Assembly: GCA_947074275.1 (NCBI GenBank)
Contig: CAMTPA010000039.1
Location: 1 to 32,214 of the forward strand
From: an uncultured Bacteroides sp.
Lineage (GTDB): Bacteria > Bacteroidota > Bacteroidia > Bacteroidales > Bacteroidaceae
DNA: 32,214 bases
Reading direction: 5' to 3'
Below, one piece after another: positions 7,997 through 16,239 of the stretch. The notes beneath the pieces were generated by a model. It did not search any database, had not been told where the DNA came from, and was given only the letters and a program-made list of their open reading frames with translations. The translations under genes were made by a program, and so were the position numbers. Numbering within the stretch: the first letter of the stretch is position 1; each line of letters starts with the position of its first letter.

Positions 7997-9577
7997 ATGA
8001 TGATGCTTATGAAAATGAAACAACTACTTCTTTGTGTGTTGACGCTTGTTTTTGCGTTGCCTACCTATGCCAGTTCTGGTATCTTCTTGCGTGGTGAAGT
8101 AAGCGGATGGGATGCACTTCCCGAATGGGAATTTGTGGACGAAGGAAACGGGGTTTACACCCTCTCGGACAAAGAGCTTTCGGGCGAATTTAAAGTGGCC
8201 GATAGCAGTTGGGGCACTTGCAACTACGGTGCTTCTACATCTGTGTCTTTGGGCGAAACCTACGCGCTTGCCTACAATGGAAACAACCTCTCTTGCAGCG
8301 AAACCCTTCAATGCGCAAAAATTATCTTTACGCTCGATGCCGATGGCAACGCCACCTTGAAATTGGAAGGTGCTTCAGCCGTGATGTCTGGTATCTTCTT
8401 GCGTGGCGAAGTAAACGGATGGGCTGCGCTTCCCGAATGGGAGTTTGTTGATGAAGGCGAAGGAGTGTACACTTTGGCAAACAAAGAGCTTTCGGGTCAG
8501 TTTAAGATAGCCGATGCCGACTGGGGCACTCACAACTACGGTGCTTCTGCTTCTGTGTCTTTAGACGAAGTCTACACGCTTGTTCACAATGGCGACAACC
8601 TGTCTTGTTCGGGCACTCTTCAATGTTCTAAAATAACGCTCGTCCTTACTGCCGATGTTCCTATAACACTCAAACTCGAAGGAACGGCAGAGCCAACATC
8701 GGGCATTTTCTTGCGTGGTGATGTGAATGAATGGGGTGCGCTTCCTGAATGGGAATTTGTAGACGAAGGAAATGGCGTGTACAAACTGTTCAATAAAGAA
8801 CTTTCGGGTCAGTTTAAAATAGCCGATAGCACATGGGGAATATATGATTATGGTATTGCAGCCGAAGAAGAGTTTGCGGTAGGCAAAACGTGCAGTTTGG
8901 CTGCGGGAAGTGCCAATTTGCAGCTTGATAATACTTACTTCTGTTCGGAAATAACTCTTACGATAGCCGAAGATGGAAGTGCCACTATTCTTATTGAAGG
9001 ATACATAAAAGGCAAACCAAACCAAGTGTATGTGATAGGCAATAACAACAACTGGGATTTCAACGATGCTTCGGGCGAACTTTTGCCTACTGGCAATGAT
9101 GGCGAATATCAAGGAACAGTAGAACTAAAAGCTGCCGACAACGACGCAGTGTGCTACTGGAGAATATACGAAGGACTTGGTTTAATTGGCTCGTGGGGCA
9201 ACCCCGGTGGCAACACAACAGAACACACCACGCTTGGCACATTGGAGGCTGGCAGCGAAGGATGCGTCACTACCAATCCGGGCACTTACAAGGTGACTTT
9301 CAACATCAATAGCGGTGAGTTTAGCGCAGTGGCCGATGGTGGCACAGGTTTCGATGAAGCGGTAACAACCAGCGAGTTTGCGTTCGACGTGTTCGACGGA
9401 GTGGTGCGTGTATATGGCGAGGATGTGAGCAACATCTCTATCTTCAGTCAAAATGGAATGCTTCTCATCTCGGCTGGCGGAACCAACACCGTCAATGCTT
9501 CAGCTTTGGGCAAGAACATATACATTATTCGAATCAGTAGTCAAAACAAGGTTAGAACCTACAAAGTGGGATTTTAA
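7997..9577 (+). CDS. Secreted triple-repeat protein with T9SS-type sorting tail, function unknown
   Basis: The 526-residue product has a signal peptide (about 1-25, ending YAS). Three tandem repeats of exactly 104 residues begin at 27, 131 and 235. Each opens with SGIFLRG and contains GW or EWG, then ALPEWEFVDEG, KELSG and FK(V/I)AD. The fold hinted at is a beta-sandwich like the starch-binding SusE/F or CBM26-type modules, but this is by eye only. A different domain at about 335-445 begins VYVIGNNNNWDF, also SusE/F-like. Residues 460-526 look like a type A T9SS C-terminal domain (VRVYG, ISIFSQNGMLL, GKNIYIIRI, RTYKV), so surface export is likely. A glycan-binding role is inference. The start could be any of the ATGs at 7997, 8000, 8003 or 8009; only the signal peptide length changes. 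Confidence 0.85.
   Translation: MMMLMKMKQLLLCVLTLVFALPTYASSGIFLRGEVSGWDALPEWEFVDEGNGVYTLSDKELSGEFKVADSSWGTCNYGASTSVSLGETYALAYNGNNLSCSETLQCAKIIFTLDADGNATLKLEGASAVMSGIFLRGEVNGWAALPEWEFVDEGEGVYTLANKELSGQFKIADADWGTHNYGASASVSLDEVYTLVHNGDNLSCSGTLQCSKITLVLTADVPITLKLEGTAEPTSGIFLRGDVNEWGALPEWEFVDEGNGVYKLFNKELSGQFKIADSTWGIYDYGIAAEEEFAVGKTCSLAAGSANLQLDNTYFCSEITLTIAEDGSATILIEGYIKGKPNQVYVIGNNNNWDFNDASGELLPTGNDGEYQGTVELKAADNDAVCYWRIYEGLGLIGSWGNPGGNTTEHTTLGTLEAGSEGCVTTNPGTYKVTFNINSGEFSAVADGGTGFDEAVTTSEFAFDVFDGVVRVYGEDVSNISIFSQNGMLLISAGGTNTVNASALGKNIYIIRISSQNKVRTYKVGF
8075..9003 (+). repeat. Three tandem in-gene repeats, 312-bp period
   Basis: Units start at 8075, 8387 and 8699, exactly 312 bp apart. Units 1 and 2 are close to identical over long runs of DNA (for example GGTATCTTCTTGCGTGG, differing by one base soon after). 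Unit 3 diverges in its second half. Exact spacing and high DNA similarity point to relatively recent duplication within the gene. Confidence 0.9.
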
Positions 9578-9606
9578 TATATCATTTCATTAAAATAGAA
9601 TAGACC

Positions 9607-9647
9607 GAGGAGAGTAGGCATCGTTGAATGATGTTTACTCTCCTTTG
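9607..9647 (+). terminator. Rho-independent terminator after the repeat-protein gene
   Basis: A 15-bp stem pairs AGGAGAGTAGGCATC (9608-9622) with GATGTTTACTCTCCT (9630-9644), using two G-U pairs and a seven-base loop, then a short T run. It lies 30 bases after the stop codon. Confidence 0.8.
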
Positions 9648-9798
9648 TCATTCTGCAATAGGTCGATACGAAAGAACTGTTTGTATAGGCTTTTGGACGA
9701 ATTGGAGCGACAAGCAGAAATTAGAATAAGAAAAGATTGGAGTTTCGCTCAAAAGGTTTTTTATTTGCACTTTCGTTTTCAATAATCAAAAGAACAAA

Positions 9799-10431
9799 AT
9801 GGGTGATTCTCTTCTTGCGTTAAAGCGTCCTTTTATTTGGCTTAGTCGCTTCAGGTGTCGGTGTGGCTATGGTGTACACTCGCCCTTCGCTTTCAACCTG
9901 ATAACGCACGTGATATACGAAAAAGAACATTACTATGCCTATCGGGAGCTTTGCAAAGTGGTGAACGAGCAAAAACACACACAGCCACGTGGCTGGAATG
10001 ACGTTTCCACCAAAGTGAATCGTCTGCTGTTTCGTTTGGCCAATCGCTTTCAGCCACAAGTAATAGTGGAGTGTGGAAAAGCCTCTTCCTCTTCTCTCTA
10101 TCTGCAAGCAGGGATGAAAAAGGCGAGCTTCTGTGTCGACGATACATCAACTCTCTCTGTTTGCAGTCAGCTTTTGGCAATCGACTTTTTGTATATACAC
10201 AATGAAAGCAATCCCATGCAGGTGGCCGATACATTCGACAGATTGGCAGATAAGATACCTGCCGATGGTGTGTGTGTGATAAAAGGCATACATCGCTCTT
10301 ACAAAATGAAGCAGTGCTGGCGAGGGTTGACGAAAGACGACCGAGTAGGCATCACCTTCGACTTGTATGATGTGGGGATTCTTTTTTTTGATAGAACAAA
10401 GATAAAACAGCACTATCTTGTCAACTTCTAA
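9799..10431 (+). CDS. Class I SAM-methyltransferase-like conserved protein
   Basis: This 210-residue protein is of a type seen in Bacteroidota, with the N-terminal signature GYGVHSPFAFNLITHVIYE. The central part resembles a Rossmann methyltransferase: IVECGKASSSSLYLQAG sits where the SAM-binding glycine loop belongs, FCVDDT where the second strand's acidic residue belongs, and IPADGVCVIKGIHRS where the DDIH-like metal or substrate loop of O-methyltransferases belongs. The glycine loop is degenerate, so binding of SAM is uncertain. There is no signal peptide, so it should be cytoplasmic. It is followed 48 bases later by a cobalamin adenosyltransferase gene; a shared transcript is possible. The biological substrate is unknown. 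Confidence 0.7.
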   Translation: MGDSLLALKRPFIWLSRFRCRCGYGVHSPFAFNLITHVIYEKEHYYAYRELCKVVNEQKHTQPRGWNDVSTKVNRLLFRLANRFQPQVIVECGKASSSSLYLQAGMKKASFCVDDTSTLSVCSQLLAIDFLYIHNESNPMQVADTFDRLADKIPADGVCVIKGIHRSYKMKQCWRGLTKDDRVGITFDLYDVGILFFDRTKIKQHYLVNF

Positions 10432-10479
10432 CCGCCGTTGTGTGTTAACCCTAAAAAACAGATTAAGTATAATACCATT

Positions 10480-11043
10480 ATGAAAAAAAGTATTGTTTAC
10501 ACCAAAACTGGCGATGCTGGCACCACGGCACTGATTGGTGGCACACGCGTGTCGAAGGCAGACGATCGCCTTGAGGCCTATGGTACAATTGATGAGTTGA
10601 ACTCTTTTGTGGGGCTACTTGTCTCTTATCTCGAAGTAGATACCGATATTGCATTCTTGCAAAAAGTGCAAAACAAACTCTTTTCGGTGGGAGCTTATCT
10701 GGCTACCGACCAAGGAAAAACCGATTTGTCCGATTCCTGTCTTATTTCGCAAGACGATGTGGCAATGATAGAACAAGAGATAGACAAAGTAGACAACATA
10801 CTGCCTCCGCTTCACGCTTTTGTGATTCCCGGTGGTGAGCGAGGAGCTGGCGTGTCGCACGTGTGTCGCACCGTGTGTAGGCGAGCCGAAAGACGCATTT
10901 TGAACTTGGTGGCCGATTATCAGATTTCCAATGAATTGCTGGCTTTTATGAACCGATTATCAGATTATTTCTTCGTTTTGTGTCGAAAAATCAATTTTGA
11001 AGCAGGAAAAGATGAATTATTTTGGAATAATACTTGCAAATGA
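10480..11043 (+). CDS. ATP:cob(I)alamin adenosyltransferase, PduO type
   Basis: The 187-residue protein transfers the adenosyl group of ATP to cob(I)alamin, giving adenosylcobalamin for B12-dependent mutases. Family signatures are clear: [15 protein letters not shown] near the N-terminus (ATP-binding), DELNSFVGL, the helix CRRAERRIL and the C-terminal [13 protein letters not shown]. Length is normal for the family. A longer reading from a TTG at 10438 would add 14 residues without family similarity. The ATG at 10480 ([11 protein letters not shown]) is therefore chosen. It is cytoplasmic. No other cobalamin gene is in the window, so it probably serves salvage or activation of imported B12. Confidence 0.93.
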   Translation: MKKSIVYTKTGDAGTTALIGGTRVSKADDRLEAYGTIDELNSFVGLLVSYLEVDTDIAFLQKVQNKLFSVGAYLATDQGKTDLSDSCLISQDDVAMIEQEIDKVDNILPPLHAFVIPGGERGAGVSHVCRTVCRRAERRILNLVADYQISNELLAFMNRLSDYFFVLCRKINFEAGKDELFWNNTCK

Positions 11044-11055
11044 TATAAATTATTA

Positions 11056-11063
11056 TACTTTTG
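11056..11063 (+). promoter_or_regulatory. Promoter of the small DUF2795-like gene
   Basis: TACTTTTG matches the -7 consensus TAnnTTTG. A CTTG at 11033-11036 lies 19 bases upstream, the expected -33 spacing, inside the end of the adenosyltransferase gene. The transcript leader would be about 45 bases. Confidence 0.7.
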
Positions 11064-11114
11064 CGGAAAATTAACAGTCAAACTCTGTATTCACAAATTA
11101 AATACTGATTGCTT

Positions 11115-11336
11115 ATGTATTGGACATTGGAATTGGCGTCAAAACTCGAGGATGCTCCTTGGCCTGCTACTAAGGACGAACTAATCGATTTTGCTATGCG
11201 TTCGGGGTCACCACTCGAAGTAATAGAAAATCTGCAAGAGATGGAAGATGAAGGTGAAGTCTATGAAAGTATCGAAGATATTTGGCCAGACTACCCAAGT
11301 AAAGAGGATTTCTTTTTCAATGAAGAAGAATACTAA
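11115..11336 (+). CDS. Small acidic DUF2795-like protein
   Basis: A 73-residue protein starting MYWTLELASKLED. It carries WPATKDELIDFAMRSGSPLEVIENLQEM, a pattern recalled for the DUF2795 family of small Bacteroidota proteins, followed by an acidic tail (EDIWPDYPSKEDFFFNEEEY). A TTG at 11109 would add two residues, but the ATG at 11115 is the better start. It has its own promoter and is followed by a strong terminator, so it is probably transcribed alone. No signal peptide or membrane segment is visible. The function is not known; the helical middle and acidic end could mediate a protein contact, which is speculation. Confidence 0.8.
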   Translation: MYWTLELASKLEDAPWPATKDELIDFAMRSGSPLEVIENLQEMEDEGEVYESIEDIWPDYPSKEDFFFNEEEY

Positions 11337-11368
11337 AGAAATTACAGGCTTTTGATAAAGGCTTTTTG

Positions 11369-11400
11369 ATGGATGGGCAATGCTCATCCATTTTTGTTTT
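11369..11400 (+). terminator. Rho-independent terminator after the DUF2795-like gene
   Basis: A 10-bp stem pairs ATGGATGGGC (11369-11378) with GCTCATCCAT (11382-11391), with one G-U pair and a three-base loop, followed by TTTTTGTTTTT. Confidence 0.9.
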
Positions 11401-11485
11401 TATTGCTATTGTGAATGTGTCGATGCGATGATAATTTAAGGAGCAAACACAATTTTTTATCGTTTTTGTAGTTCATTATACCAAT

Positions 11486-12451
11486 ATGAATCGGTTTTTA
11501 TCCATACTTGTAGTTGCATTGTCTTTCTTGTTTGTCACGCAAAGAGCGAGGGCGCAATTTGATGTACACTTCAATCAATATTGGGACATAAAAGGCTACT
11601 ACAACCCAGCTTGGGCAGGGCAAACCGACAAACTAAACATCTATGGCACTTACTCTATGCAATTGGCAGGCTTCACCCGAGCACCGCGCACAATGTATTT
11701 TGGTGCCGATATGCCTTTTACGCTATTCAATAAAAAACAAGGAGTAGGAGCTGGTTTCTTCAACGATGCAATAGGACTTTTCCGCAACCAACGCTTTTGG
11801 TTGCAATATTCGTATAAGATGAAGATAAAGAAAGGAACTCTGGGTATAGGGCTGCAAGCCGGGATTATCAATGTTTCGTTCGACCCCAATGGTGTCGATT
11901 TAGGGGGCAATTCGGATAGCGACCCAGCATTTCCCACCACGCAAGAGAGTGGCACGGGGCTTGATTTGGGCATCGGTGGATTCTACTCGCATCCTTCGTT
12001 TTATGTCGGCATCTCGATGCAGCACCTCACGAGCCCCGCACTCGAATTTAGCTCTACCGAAAATGGCGAAACAAGTGGGATAACCATAGACCCTATGCTT
12101 TATTTTACAGGAGGATACAATATTCAAACACGCAATCCGTTAATTTCAGTACAGCCATCTTTGATGTTGCAGACTGACTTCAATTCGGCGCGGCTCGATT
12201 TGACTGGACGGGTATTTTATACCTATCAAGAAAAGAGGTTTTCGGCTGGGCTTACCTACTCGCCTGCTACCTCTGTGACTATCAGCATTGGGGCAAATAT
12301 CAAATCGGTGACGGTGGGCTATTCTTATGAGATGTACACCTCTCAGATTGGTATAGGGCACGGCTCGCACGACTTGGTGGTGAGCTATGCGATGGATATA
12401 AACTTGTTTAAGAAAAGTAAGAATAAACATAAGAGTATAAGAATCTTATAA
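11486..12451 (+). CDS. porP: T9SS outer-membrane protein, PorP/SprF family
   Basis: This 321-residue protein has a signal peptide cut near ARA-Q (residue 23) and the PorP/SprF N-terminal signature QFDVHFNQYWDIKGYYNPAWAG. The rest alternates polar and hydrophobic residues as in an outer-membrane beta-barrel and ends near NLFKKSKNKHK. In the T9SS, PorP-family proteins act with the PorK-PorN ring at the outer membrane or with surface-anchored partners. The gene heads the porP-porK-porL-porM-porN block, the usual order in Bacteroidales. porK follows after 18 bases. No convincing TAnnTTTG box was found upstream; TATCGTTTTTG at 11458-11468 is only a loose match. Family assignment is firm. Confidence 0.92.
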   Translation: MNRFLSILVVALSFLFVTQRARAQFDVHFNQYWDIKGYYNPAWAGQTDKLNIYGTYSMQLAGFTRAPRTMYFGADMPFTLFNKKQGVGAGFFNDAIGLFRNQRFWLQYSYKMKIKKGTLGIGLQAGIINVSFDPNGVDLGGNSDSDPAFPTTQESGTGLDLGIGGFYSHPSFYVGISMQHLTSPALEFSSTENGETSGITIDPMLYFTGGYNIQTRNPLISVQPSLMLQTDFNSARLDLTGRVFYTYQEKRFSAGLTYSPATSVTISIGANIKSVTVGYSYEMYTSQIGIGHGSHDLVVSYAMDINLFKKSKNKHKSIRIL

Positions 12452-12469
12452 TTGAGAATCAAAAAAAGG

Positions 12470-13906
12470 ATGAGTAGTAAAAACTGTATAATCGTAGTAT
12501 TGTTGATGGTCTTGCTATCTTCGTGTATGGGAAAGATGGTTGGAGGAGCTTCCAGCGCACCCGGTGGCGAAGTGATTGGCCAAAGAGCAGTGGCTTGGAA
12601 TGAGCCTACGCCTTATGGAATGGTGCTAATAAAACGTGGTTCGATAAAAATGGGACCCGATGAGCAGGACTCACTTTGGGGAGTACACGTTCCTTCCAAA
12701 GAAATCTCGGTAGAGTCTTTTTGGATGGACGAAAACGAAGTGTCGGTGGCGCAATACAAACAGTTTGTCAACTGGGTGCGCGACTCGATTATCCGCGAAC
12801 GACTTGCCGACCCTGCTTATGGTGGCAACGAGATCTATAAAATAGAAGAAGACCGCGAGGGCAATCCGATAAAGCCCTATCTGAACTGGGCGCGCCCTAT
12901 TCCGTGGAAAAAAGCGACCGAAGATGAAGAGATGGCTATTCAGAGTGTTTACCGCACGCACCCTGTGACGGGTGATGTGACCCTCGACCCTGAGCAATTG
13001 AACTACTATTACGAGATATTCGACTATGTGGAGGCTGCCAAACGCCGTCATCAACTGGATCCACGCCGTCGGAATAAGAATACCGACATAGAAGTAGACC
13101 ACGATGAAGTGATAATGATTTCAAAAGATACCGCCTACATCGACGATGAAGGACGTATCGTTAATCGCACCATCACTCGTCCGCTATCCAGCGAGTGGGA
13201 TTTCTTGAATAGCTACATCGTCAATGTATATCCCGACACAACTTGCTGGGTGAACGATTTTCCGAATGCAAACCACGAATCGTATATGCGCTTGTATATG
13301 AATCATCCAGCTTACAACGATCATCCCGTAGTGGGTGTAAGCTGGGAGCAAGCCAACGCATTTTGTGCGTGGCGCACCAACTACTTGCTCGCTGGGCTAA
13401 AAGGACAGGCTCGATACATCCAACGTTATCGCCTACCCTCCGAAGCTGAATGGGAATTTGCAGCGCGCGGACGCGATGGCAACAAATACCCGTGGGATGA
13501 AGAATCTTCTAAAGACGACAGGGGTTGCTATAAAGCCAACTACAAACCAGGTAAGGGTGATTATACACAAGATGGCAACTTAATTACCACACGCATAGGA
13601 GCTTATGCACCCAATGCCAACGGATTGTATGATATGGCTGGGAATGTGGCAGAATGGACCTCGACAGTCTACACCGAATCGGGTGTGATGTCGATGAATG
13701 ATATGAACCCCGACTTACAATACAACGCCGCACAAGAAGACCCTTACCGGATGAAGAAGAAAGTGGTGCGTGGCGGTTCGTGGAAAGATGTGAACGCTTT
13801 TATTCGTGCCGATTCGCGCACTTACGAATATCAAAATGAACAACGGTCGTATGTAGGCTTCCGTTGTGTACGTACTCAGGTTGGTTACAATAAAAAAGGA
13901 AAGTAA
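12470..13906 (+). CDS. porK: T9SS lipoprotein PorK/GldK (formylglycine-generating-enzyme fold)
   Basis: The 478-residue product starts MSSKNCIIVV and has a lipobox LSSC with lipidation expected at C19. The body has the FGE/sulfatase-modifying fold: an N-terminal TPYGMVLIKRGSIKMG, GVSWEQANAFCAWRT, YRLPSEAEWEFAARG, NGLYDMAGNVAEWT and RGGSW (434-438) with GFRCVRT near the end. The active cysteines expected just after RGGSW in true FGE enzymes are absent (KDVNAFIRADSR), in line with a structural role. With PorN it forms the periplasmic ring under the outer membrane in T9SS. A TTG at 12452 would add six residues before this ATG; the ATG gives the cleaner lipoprotein signal. porL starts one base after its stop codon. 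Confidence 0.93.
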   Translation: MSSKNCIIVVLLMVLLSSCMGKMVGGASSAPGGEVIGQRAVAWNEPTPYGMVLIKRGSIKMGPDEQDSLWGVHVPSKEISVESFWMDENEVSVAQYKQFVNWVRDSIIRERLADPAYGGNEIYKIEEDREGNPIKPYLNWARPIPWKKATEDEEMAIQSVYRTHPVTGDVTLDPEQLNYYYEIFDYVEAAKRRHQLDPRRRNKNTDIEVDHDEVIMISKDTAYIDDEGRIVNRTITRPLSSEWDFLNSYIVNVYPDTTCWVNDFPNANHESYMRLYMNHPAYNDHPVVGVSWEQANAFCAWRTNYLLAGLKGQARYIQRYRLPSEAEWEFAARGRDGNKYPWDEESSKDDRGCYKANYKPGKGDYTQDGNLITTRIGAYAPNANGLYDMAGNVAEWTSTVYTESGVMSMNDMNPDLQYNAAQEDPYRMKKKVVRGGSWKDVNAFIRADSRTYEYQNEQRSYVGFRCVRTQVGYNKKGK

Positions 13907-13907
13907 A

Positions 13908-14699
13908 ATGGCTAATAGAGAAAATAAACGAAGCCTGCGCCAGAAGTTGCAGGATGTGATGTCTACTCCTAAAGGACAAACCGTGTTGAACTACGCTTAC
14001 AACTGGGGAGCCTCGGTGGTGCTAATGGGTGCGTTGTTTAAACTCATTCACTTGCCCGGTGCCAACATCGCTTTGTGTGTGGGTATGGGTACTGAGGTTT
14101 TGATATTCTTCGTGTCGGCTTTCGACCTTTCGGGAGTGAAGCGCGATAAAGAACCTTCGTCTATCTTTCCGCAAGACAATAGTTTCTTCGATTCTACGCC
14201 GATGAATGCTTCGACAGAATGCAATCTCACAACGGGCACTTGCAACCCGGTAGCACAACAAGTAGCTGCTCAGCAACAAGTATATCCCAATGCAATGGTG
14301 CAACCTATGCCACCACATACGGCAATGGGACACCAACCTTATCCTCAACAGTCTATTGCGCCGCCTGTGCAGCAAACTGTTACCGCACCGTCCGTTACGC
14401 CCGAGATGGAACTGGCCACCACCGAGTATATGGCTCAACTGAAAGCAATGACTGCTATGTTGGCACGTTGCACCGAGCAAACACAAAACATCGCTCAAGA
14501 CTCGGAACAAATGCAAGCTTTGGCAAAAAACTTGGCAGGTATCAATGCCATATACGAAATGCAGCTGCGTAGTGCCAGCACGCAAATCACCACCATCGAT
14601 CAGGTACACGAACAAACCCGACGTATGGCGCGCCAGATAGAAGAGTTGAACGAAGTATATGCTCGTATGCTACAAGCGATGACTGCATCCAATAAATAA
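13908..14699 (+). CDS. porL: T9SS inner-membrane motor subunit PorL/GldL
   Basis: A 263-residue protein starting MANRENKRSLRQ. Two membrane helices near the N-terminus (about 26-47 and 52-71) are followed by a Gln/Pro-rich linker (about 105-155) and a helical, probably coiled-coil C-terminal part (about 160-263). E63 in the second helix (MGTEVLIFF) sits where GldL carries a membrane glutamate needed for proton-driven rotation. K45 in the first helix is a possible partner. With PorM it forms the T9SS energising motor in the inner membrane. A GTG at 13866 inside porK would give a longer frame, but the ATG at 13908 matches the family start and leaves one base between genes, implying translational coupling. 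Confidence 0.93.
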   Translation: MANRENKRSLRQKLQDVMSTPKGQTVLNYAYNWGASVVLMGALFKLIHLPGANIALCVGMGTEVLIFFVSAFDLSGVKRDKEPSSIFPQDNSFFDSTPMNASTECNLTTGTCNPVAQQVAAQQQVYPNAMVQPMPPHTAMGHQPYPQQSIAPPVQQTVTAPSVTPEMELATTEYMAQLKAMTAMLARCTEQTQNIAQDSEQMQALAKNLAGINAIYEMQLRSASTQITTIDQVHEQTRRMARQIEELNEVYARMLQAMTASNK

Positions 14700-14713
14700 G
14701 AAAGGGAGAGTTT

Positions 14714-16210
14714 ATGAGTTTTGGAAGTCAAACACCACGTCAGAAAATGATTAATCTGATGTACATTGTGCTAATGGCTATGTTGGCACTCAATGTATCA
14801 TCCGATGTGTTGCGTGGTTTTACGCTGGTAGACGAAAGTTTGGTGCGGAGCACCTACAATGCGTCGGAGCAAAACATCGCCCTCTACGATGCACTTGCGC
14901 AAGCGATGAAAAACAACCCCGAGAAGGTGGGGCCGTGGTACGAAAAAGCGCAAAGCATCAAAGAGAAATCTGATTCGCTCTATTTGTTTGTAGGCGACCT
15001 GAAAGCTCGTATCAACAAGGCGAAGCAAGACGATTTGGAAGTCTCGTCTTTTGTGATGTTTTCGCCACGCACGGGGAAAGGGGCAGAATTGGACGAGCAA
15101 ATCAACCAATTCAAAGAAGAGGTGGTTTCGCTTATCGACAATCCTGTTCAGAAAAAGATAATTGAAGATAACTTGACGCTCAACATCCCACGCTTGTTTG
15201 AGGGTACACCGGCTGCCGCTGCTGCTACTCTTCTCACCAAGCTGCAAAGCGACATTCGATATGCCGAAGGCGAAGTGTTTCACTCACTCACCAAAGACAT
15301 TGATATAGGCGATTTGCGTGTGAACCAAATAAACGCTTACGTGATTCCCAATTCGCAATACATTGTGCGTGGTGGAAAACTGAACGCTCAAATCATTTTG
15401 GCGGCCGTCGATTCTACTCAACGCCCTGCTATTTATATTGGCGACAAACAACTGCCTGATGCAGCGCACGGCGTATACGAAACCGTGTGCAACTCCATAG
15501 GAGAGTTTACCCTCAACGGCTATATGGAGCTGCCGCAGGCTGATGGAGAGATGCTGCGTCGTGACTTCTCACAAAAATACACAGTGATAGAACCCTCGGC
15601 AACCGTATCGGCCACTTTGATGAATGTGCTCTATGCCGGATACGACAACCCTATTAGCATTTCGGTGCCCGGTGTGGCCAACGGACAGGTGCAAGCCAGC
15701 ATTGTCAATGGCAACGGCACGCTCAAAGCTGTTAGTGGAGGCTATGTGGCAACTCCTACATCAATTGGCCAGCCAGCTGTGATACGGGTTACTGCCAATA
15801 TGGACGGTCGTAGTCAGGTGATGGGTGAATATGCCTACCAAGTACGTGCTTTGCCCGACCCCTCGCCATTTATCGAATACCAAGATGCACAAGGCAATGT
15901 GAAGCGTTATCGAGGTGGGGCAGGGCTATCCAAAGCTGCATTGATGAACACCGATGGCATTGTAGCGGCTATCGACGACGGGTTGCTCAACATCAATTTT
16001 CAAGTATTAGGATTTGAAACGGTATTTTTCGACAATATGGGCAATGCTGTGCCCGAAATCTCTTCGGGAGCCAACTTCTCGTCGAGACAAAAAGATATGT
16101 TCCGCCGATTGTCGCGTGGCAAGCGTTTCTACATCTCGCGTGTTCGTGCCAAAGGCCCCGATGGAGTGGAACGTGTATTGCCCACCACGCTGGAGGTGAT
16201 TGTAAACTGA
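14714..16210 (+). CDS. porM: T9SS motor subunit PorM/GldM
   Basis: This 498-residue protein starts with the family hallmark SFGSQTPRQKMINLMYIVLMAMLALNV (split here only by reading): a short cytoplasmic lead and a single membrane helix at about 12-32. The rest is a long periplasmic rod, helical first (about 35-225) and beta-rich later, ending in VLPTTLEVIVN. GldM/PorM dimers cross the periplasm and connect the PorL motor to the PorK-PorN ring, passing energy to the translocon. A purine-rich AAAGGGAGAG stretch lies just before the ATG. porL ends 14 bases upstream and porN begins 29 bases downstream. Length matches the family, and no missing part was seen. Confidence 0.94.
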   Translation: MSFGSQTPRQKMINLMYIVLMAMLALNVSSDVLRGFTLVDESLVRSTYNASEQNIALYDALAQAMKNNPEKVGPWYEKAQSIKEKSDSLYLFVGDLKARINKAKQDDLEVSSFVMFSPRTGKGAELDEQINQFKEEVVSLIDNPVQKKIIEDNLTLNIPRLFEGTPAAAAATLLTKLQSDIRYAEGEVFHSLTKDIDIGDLRVNQINAYVIPNSQYIVRGGKLNAQIILAAVDSTQRPAIYIGDKQLPDAAHGVYETVCNSIGEFTLNGYMELPQADGEMLRRDFSQKYTVIEPSATVSATLMNVLYAGYDNPISISVPGVANGQVQASIVNGNGTLKAVSGGYVATPTSIGQPAVIRVTANMDGRSQVMGEYAYQVRALPDPSPFIEYQDAQGNVKRYRGGAGLSKAALMNTDGIVAAIDDGLLNINFQVLGFETVFFDNMGNAVPEISSGANFSSRQKDMFRRLSRGKRFYISRVRAKGPDGVERVLPTTLEVIVN

Positions 16211-16239
16211 TAAATAAGATAAACGTATTACATATAGCA

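Noticed and set aside
11458..11468. Promoter of porP at TATCGTTTTTG
   Set aside because: The spacing inside the box does not match TAnnTTTG, so it was left out of the feature list.
12470..13906. Active formylglycine-generating enzyme
   Set aside because: The fold matches, but the cysteines expected after RGGSW are absent and the gene sits in the T9SS operon, so PorK is the better call.
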